From Apostichopus japonicus (lineage: Eukaryota > Echinodermata > Holothuroidea > Aspidochirotida > Stichopodidae), in the NCBI RefSeq assembly GCF_037975245.1, contig NC_092573.1, positions 13,042,001 through 13,106,000 of the forward strand: DNA of 64,000 nucleotides. The letters run 5' to 3'. The notes beneath the pieces were generated by a model, which saw only the letters and a list, made by a program, of their open reading frames with translations, did not search any database and had not been told where the DNA came from. Positions 57,673-64,000 of the stretch are shown here, piece after piece (position 1 is the stretch's first letter; each line of letters begins with the position of its first letter). The position numbers were made by a program, and so were the translations under genes.

Positions 57673-60600
57673 GTTAAGAGACTGGCCTTTATCATCCCTG
57701 TAAAGTCAGAACGCGACGGTGTTTATTTCAGTCACGGTTGGCAGCCCTCTTAGGGTTTTAATCAGGAGCTTTCTATTTTATAGCTGTTGTAGGTGTCGTA
57801 CCAGAAGTAATCCTTCCATTATCTTACACAGTACTAAGTCCGTCACGTTTAGGGTCCGCTAAAGTATAGCTAGAAGTTGTCAACTGACAAATCATACCCC
57901 CACGTTGATATCTGAGGGCTTGGCCTGCCAGGGTGCATGCACATTTCTATATCATGACGCAGTTTAGACTTTGAGCTAGAAGAGGAGCAAGTTGAGCACA
58001 CTGAACCGTCCGCTCGCACGGAGAAACATATCCAGATTAAAACACAGAATTTCTTAACTGTTCTGTGTCACCTCCTTGAATCCTCCTTATTTGCACATCA
58101 CCTCTACTTTGAATTATGCGCTTCCACATCAAGACATTCAAAACGATCGTGGTGACTGGAAATATGCCATAACAAGCATTGCGTTAGGTCATGTTACGTC
58201 TCGTGTGTGTCTGTGTGCTTTACTTATCTTTTCGTGTTTTTTTTTTTTCGTTTTTTTTTTTTTTCGTTTTTTTTTTTCACGGTTAAACTTTTGTGCGAAT
58301 GTACAATACTCCAATTGGGGCATGGTATGCATTCATATCACATTGTTTTGGAACAATCTGGAACTCTAAGTATTATTTCGACCCAAGAATCACCAGGCTG
58401 GCGTGGTGGCCTGAACGGTTGGAAGACAGCACTGCGCGTCGGTGTTTGTTGTCAGGCTGTGTGAATCGCGCCGATCGGATGACAGACACTGCTTTGTTTA
58501 TAATGGCATCGCCAAGGTGGAATTTTTACACGGGCCTAGGATCCCAATTCCGTATCCTCCCTTAGTTCGCAAAAGCATCCGGGAGATTACGTTTAGAGTC
58601 CGGCCTTCGGGCCAGAAGTGGGCTAGCTGACTTGCAATGGAGGGCTCACGTCGATTCGGACTGGGTTGATGTTCAACGTTCAGTGAAACCATGGCCTCGA
58701 TGAGGCGTAATCTCTTGTTAATTTTAGCTTTCTGTCTTCAATTTTATAATATAATTATATAAATTAATTATTGCCTTTTTTATTCGTCTTTTTCTCGCTT
58801 AGTTATCGCATTTTATTCAAGGTTAAATATATGCTCATGTCTGCCTAGGTTCGACTCCCCGCCGAAGCAATATTTTATTTTATTTTTTTATTATTATTAT
58901 TAATATTTGGGGTGTTGTTAATATCTGCATGTCTATGCATGGTGTTTTAAGTTTGTTTCGCTTTGTTTGTCTGTTTTTTTGTTTGTTTTTTTAGGGGGAG
59001 GGGGGTGTTTGTCTCTATTTTGGTATTTTGTTTCGCGTAAACAAAGTAGGTCATTGCAATAATTTTTGCACAACTTGTCAATAGAAACCGATTCGGAACT
59101 TAAGACCTGAGTGGTAAATTTGATTTCTGTCTCGCTCGTCGCCTTTCACTGGAAATTTGAATGAAAGTATTCATAAGGACGAAAACTGTACCTGCAAAAA
59201 GAAATGCTTCTTTTGTACAGTGTAAGGCCACCGCGACATCTTTTCTGACAAGCTTGATGATATTTGTTCTTCGGGAATGTTGTGTCATTACTTAGCCTTT
59301 ATATTATAAACAGTTAAGTGTGGAAACAGCTATGCTCCTGTTAGAACAACTTAACATTTCTTAAATGCTGATTTACTGAGGCAGGCGTTTGAAAGACAGT
59401 GTGATACAAACAGGTACGGTAACGTCATAAACAATGCCACGAGCTCTCCGTGCATTAAAAACGATCGAAATGTGCGGTATTCATGACGGTACACAAAGCA
59501 GATAATGCGGATACAGCAGACATAGCCGAGAATAAAATCTAGTAGCGTGGAGGATTCAATTATGACATACTAGGACTTTCTACTGGTAAACTTTACTCAT
59601 TGTCGAATAAATCTATATCTAATTTCTAGCTTTTGCTCTGTGTTTAACGTATTATGACCAAAACAAATATGAAGTTCACGACAATTCCATCGGACTTGTA
59701 TATTCGTTTAAAAATAGCTCCGTTTCGAATCTAACGCTCCATTGCTATGGTAACATGGTGAATAATAGCCCTGCCGCTAATGGATATGTAGAAGATGACC
59801 ATCGGTGGCGCTCTCAACTTCTCGTGCCACGTCTGGCACCTATACAAGAAGTAACCGACATATTACTGGCGCAATCCCGACCGAACATATTTTAACTCTC
59901 CTCAGACAGACTTTTCTACACTGATCCCAGAAAGCATTAAGTGCCGTCAAAATGCCTCAGTTGCCAATAGGTACATGTCCATGACGTAACACTGTTCTCG
60001 TTGTGCAGAAAACTGAAGTCAAAAGTAAGGCATATACTGATAGGCCTAGACTAGGTATACGTTGCAGACTATACATATGCTAACTTCACAGACAGACATA
60101 CATGCATTCAGACAACTTCGGGTAATGTAAAATATCACTAACCGTAATCACGTTATGTTTACTCTGTCTTCAAATGTCGTCCTTTTCTTCTCTGCAACCC
60201 CGGGCCGTCATTGGAGTCGTTCGAACAACTATATTAAGGCGAAGAACGACGTCAAGATATATCCAACGTCTAGACTACACTGCTTGCAATGGAGAGAGAA
60301 CTGCCCAGTACAGTACAGTACGTGTTGATATGAACGCCTACAAAATGACAACAAATATTTTCCATTGAAAATCCACTGTGTATGACGGTATAGTAAACAC
60401 TCGTATATAGATCAACGCACACGCGCGCACGGAGGTATTATGTACGTACAGCATGCAATGCAGACAAATATTTCGGAGCGCGCGCTTCTGATTTTGTGCT
60501 GATATTCTTGTGAGCGCTCTTGTATCACTGTTTGCATGCGCGCACGGACAAGATAGACGTCAGACTATCACGCTGTAGCTACTAAACCTTTACTTACATG

Positions 60601-60938
60601 TGTACAGCAGTAGACTACTGTGATGGTTGCATGCGGCAGTTTAATTTTGTGTGCACAATATGTCAGCATTGTACGGTGGCTTAATAAGGACATAGGAAAG
60701 AAAAACAGTGTCCCCAAATCTCACAATGTTGTCTTTTTATCTCAAACGTTGCCTCTTTTTTTCCCTTCAAAATTTAGATCCAAAAACAAAAGTCCAAAAG
60801 TAGAGACAAAAAGTCCAAATTTTCAGATTTGAGCAGACTTGTTTCCTTTCCTATGTCCCTATTAAGCCACCGTAGTATTGTGACTATTCTATGATCAGAA
60901 AAACTGTACAAATCTAACGGAATTGCTAATGTTATAAT
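57673..60938 (+). repeat. Tandem array unit 14 (3266 bp)
   Basis: T tract 58237-58277, RNA candidate 58583-58714, B-box 58848-58858, MITE 60674-60872. Confidence 0.97.
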
Positions 60939-63900
60939 GTTAAGAGACTGGCCTTTATCATCCCTGTAAAGTCAGAACGCGACGGTGTTTATTTCAGTCA
61001 CGGTTGGCAGCCCTCTTAGGGTTTTAATCAGGAGCTTTCTATTTTATAGCTGTTGTAGGTGTCGTACCAGAAGTAATCCTTCCATTATCTTACACAGTAC
61101 TAAGTCCGTCACGTTTAGGGTCCGCTAAAGTATAGCTAGAAGTTGTCAACTGACAAATCATACCCCCACGTTGATATCTGAGGGCTTGGCCTGCCAGGGT
61201 GCATGCACATTTCTATATCATGACGCAGTTTAGACTTTGAGCTAGAAGAGGAGCAAGTTGAGCACACTGAACCGTCCGCTCGCACGGAGAAACATATCCA
61301 GATTAAAACACAGAATTTCTTAACTGTTCTGTGTCACCTCCTTGAATCCTCCTTATTTGCACATCACCTCTACTTTGAATTATGCGCTTCCACATCAAGA
61401 CATTCAAAACGATCGTGGTGACTGGAAATATGCCATAACAAGCATTGCGTTAGGTCATGTTACGTCTCGTGTGTGTCTGTGTGCTTTACTTATCTTTTCG
61501 TGTTTTTTTTTTTTCGTTTTTTTTTTTTTTCGTTTTTTTTTTTCACGGTTAAACTTTTGTGCGAATGTACAATACTCCAATTGGGGCATGGTATGCATTC
61601 ATATCACATTGTTTTGGAACAATCTGGAACTCTAAGTATTATTTCGACCCAAGAATCACCAGGCTGGCGTGGTGGCCTGAACGGTTGGAAGACAGCACTG
61701 CGCGTCGGTGTTTGTTGTCAGGCTGTGTGAATCGCGCCGATCGGATGACAGACACTGCTTTGTTTATAATGGCATCGCCAAGGTGGAATTTTTACACGGG
61801 CCTAGGATCCCAATTCCGTATCCTCCCTTAGTTCGCAAAAGCATCCGGGAGATTACGTTTAGAGTCCGGCCTTCGGGCCAGAAGTGGGCTAGCTGACTTG
61901 CAATGGAGGGCTCACGTCGATTCGGACTGGGTTGATGTTCAACGTTCAGTGAAACCATGGCCTCGATGAGGCGTAATCTCTTGTTAATTTTAGCTTTCTG
62001 TCTTCAATTTTATAATATAATTATATAAATTAATTATTGCCTTTTTTATTCGTCTTTTTCTCGCTTAGTTATCGCATTTTATTCAAGGTTAAATATATGC
62101 TCATGTCTGCCTAGGTTCGACTCCCCGCCGAAGCAATATTTTATTTTATTTTTTTATTATTATTATTAATATTTGGGGTGTTGTTAATATCTGCATGTCT
62201 ATGCATGGTGTTTTAAGTTTGTTTCGCTTTGTTTGTCTGTTTTTTTGTTTGTTTTTTTAGGGGGAGGGGGGTGTTTGTCTCTATTTTGGTATTTTGTTTC
62301 GCGTAAACAAAGTAGGTCATTGCAATAATTTTTGCACAACTTGTCAATAGAAACCGATTCGGAACTTAAGACCTGAGTGGTAAATTTGATTTCTGTCTCG
62401 CTCGTCGCCTTTCACTGGAAATTTGAATGAAAGTATTCATAAGGACGAAAACTGTACCTGCAAAAAGAAATGCTTCTTTTGTACAGTGTAAGGCCACCGC
62501 GACATCTTTTCTGACAAGCTTGATGATATTTGTTCTTCGGGAATGTTGTGTCATTACTTAGCCTTTATATTATAAACAGTTAAGTGTGGAAACAGCTATG
62601 CTCCTGTTAGAACAACTTAACATTTCTTAAATGCTGATTTACTGAGGCAGGCGTTTGAAAGACAGTGTGATACAAACAGGTACGGTAACGTCATAAACAA
62701 TGCCACGAGCTCTCCGTGCATTAAAAACGATCGAAATGTGCGGTATTCATGACGGTACACAAAGCAGATAATGCGGATACAGCAGACATAGCCGAGAATA
62801 AAATCTAGTAGCGTGGAGGATTCAATTATGACATACTAGGACTTTCTACTGGTAAACTTTACTCATTGTCGAATAAATCTATATCTAATTTCTAGCTTTT
62901 GCTCTGTGTTTAACGTATTATGACCAAAACAAATATGAAGTTCACGACAATTCCATCGGACTTGTATATTCGTTTAAAAATAGCTCCGTTTCGAATCTAA
63001 CGCTCCATTGCTATGGTAACATGGTGAATAATAGCCCTGCCGCTAATGGATATGTAGAAGATGACCATCGGTGGCGCTCTCAACTTCTCGTGCCACGTCT
63101 GGCACCTATACAAGAAGTAACCGACATATTACTGGCGCAATCCCGACCGAACATATTTTAACTCTCCTCAGACAGACTTTTCTACACTGATCCCAGAAAG
63201 CATTAAGTGCCGTCAAAATGCCTCAGTTGCCAATAGGTACATGTCCATGACGTAACACTGTTCTCGTTGTGCAGAAAACTGAAGTCAAAAGTAAGGCATA
63301 TACTGATAGGCCTAGACTAGGTATACGTTGCAGACTATACATATGCTAACTTCACAGACAGACATACATGCATTCAGACAACTTCGGGTAATGTAAAATA
63401 TCACTAACCGTAATCACGTTATGTTTACTCTGTCTTCAAATGTCGTCCTTTTCTTCTCTGCAACCCCGGGCCGTCATTGGAGTCGTTCGAACAACTATAT
63501 TAAGGCGAAGAACGACGTCAAGATATATCCAACGTCTAGACTACACTGCTTGCAATGGAGAGAGAACTGCCCAGTACAGTACAGTACGTGTTGATATGAA
63601 CGCCTACAAAATGACAACAAATATTTTCCATTGAAAATCCACTGTGTATGACGGTATAGTAAACACTCGTATATAGATCAACGCACACGCGCGCACGGAG
63701 GTATTATGTACGTACAGCATGCAATGCAGACAAATATTTCGGAGCGCGCGCTTCTGATTTTGTGCTGATATTCTTGTGAGCGCTCTTGTATCACTGTTTG
63801 CATGCGCGCACGGACAAGATAGACGTCAGACTATCACGCTGTAGCTACTAAACCTTTACTTACATGTGTACAGCAGTAGACTACTGTGATGGTTGCATGC

Positions 63901-64000
63901 GGCAGTTTAATTTTGTGTGCACAATATGTCAGCATTGTACGGTGGCTTAATAAGGACATAGGAAAGAAAAACAGTGTCCCCAAATCTCACAATGTTGTCT
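60939..64000 (+). repeat. Tandem array unit 15 (partial, cut by window end)
   Basis: 3062 bp are visible. T tract 61503-61543, RNA candidate 61849-61980, B-box 62114-62124; the MITE starts at 63940 and runs off the window. The array therefore continues to the right. Confidence 0.97.

Noticed and set aside
1-64000. CRISPR array or bacterial operon reading of the repeats
   Set aside because: Units are kilobase-long, introns and polyadenylation signals are present, and there are no short spaced repeats or cas-like genes.

Overview
The window looks like nuclear DNA from an animal. Supporting this are GT-AG introns, AATAAA signals, a DNA transposon with an animal-type transposase, a CIDE-N domain gene, a decayed non-LTR retrotransposon and a MITE. 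Frequent TAGGCCTA-like words in the unique part recall echinoderm or other marine invertebrate genomes, but that is an impression and the species cannot be fixed from the sequence.

Layout. Positions 1-26479 and 41673-64000 are one head-to-tail tandem array of a roughly 3.27 kb unit. There are fifteen units: eight intact, a ninth split by an insertion, five intact, and a fifteenth cut by the window end. Units are almost identical; I noticed only about seven point differences outside one variable poly(T)/CG tract, which accounts for nearly all length variation (3250 to 3288 bp). No convincing protein gene is visible in the unit. It does hold a 132-nt segment that can fold into a closed multibranched RNA, a perfect Pol III B-box word followed by T-runs, and a 199-bp MITE with near-perfect 27-bp inverted ends flanked by TA.

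Positions 26480-41672 are a 15.2 kb DNA transposon inserted into unit 9. Its ends are CACTCTAA and TTAGAGTG, and the flanks show a short target duplication (AG, or GAGC if the ends are read one base shorter). It carries two genes on the + strand. The first is an 811-aa transposase of the tnp2-like (CACTA/EnSpm) type with two N-terminal C2H2 fingers. The second is an eight-exon gene, reconstructed here by splicing, predicted to encode a 506-aa protein with an N-terminal CIDE-N domain and a C-terminal region like the SAMD3-like proteins of fish and invertebrates. The two-gene plan recalls plant En/Spm (TnpD transposase plus TnpA accessory protein). The right end of the element is packed with GTGTTAA-type words that could be binding sites for element proteins. 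A decayed non-LTR reverse transcriptase fragment lies in intron 6 of the second gene.

The two parts worth following up are the CIDE-N accessory gene inside a CACTA-like transposon and the structured RNA candidate repeated in every unit of the array.
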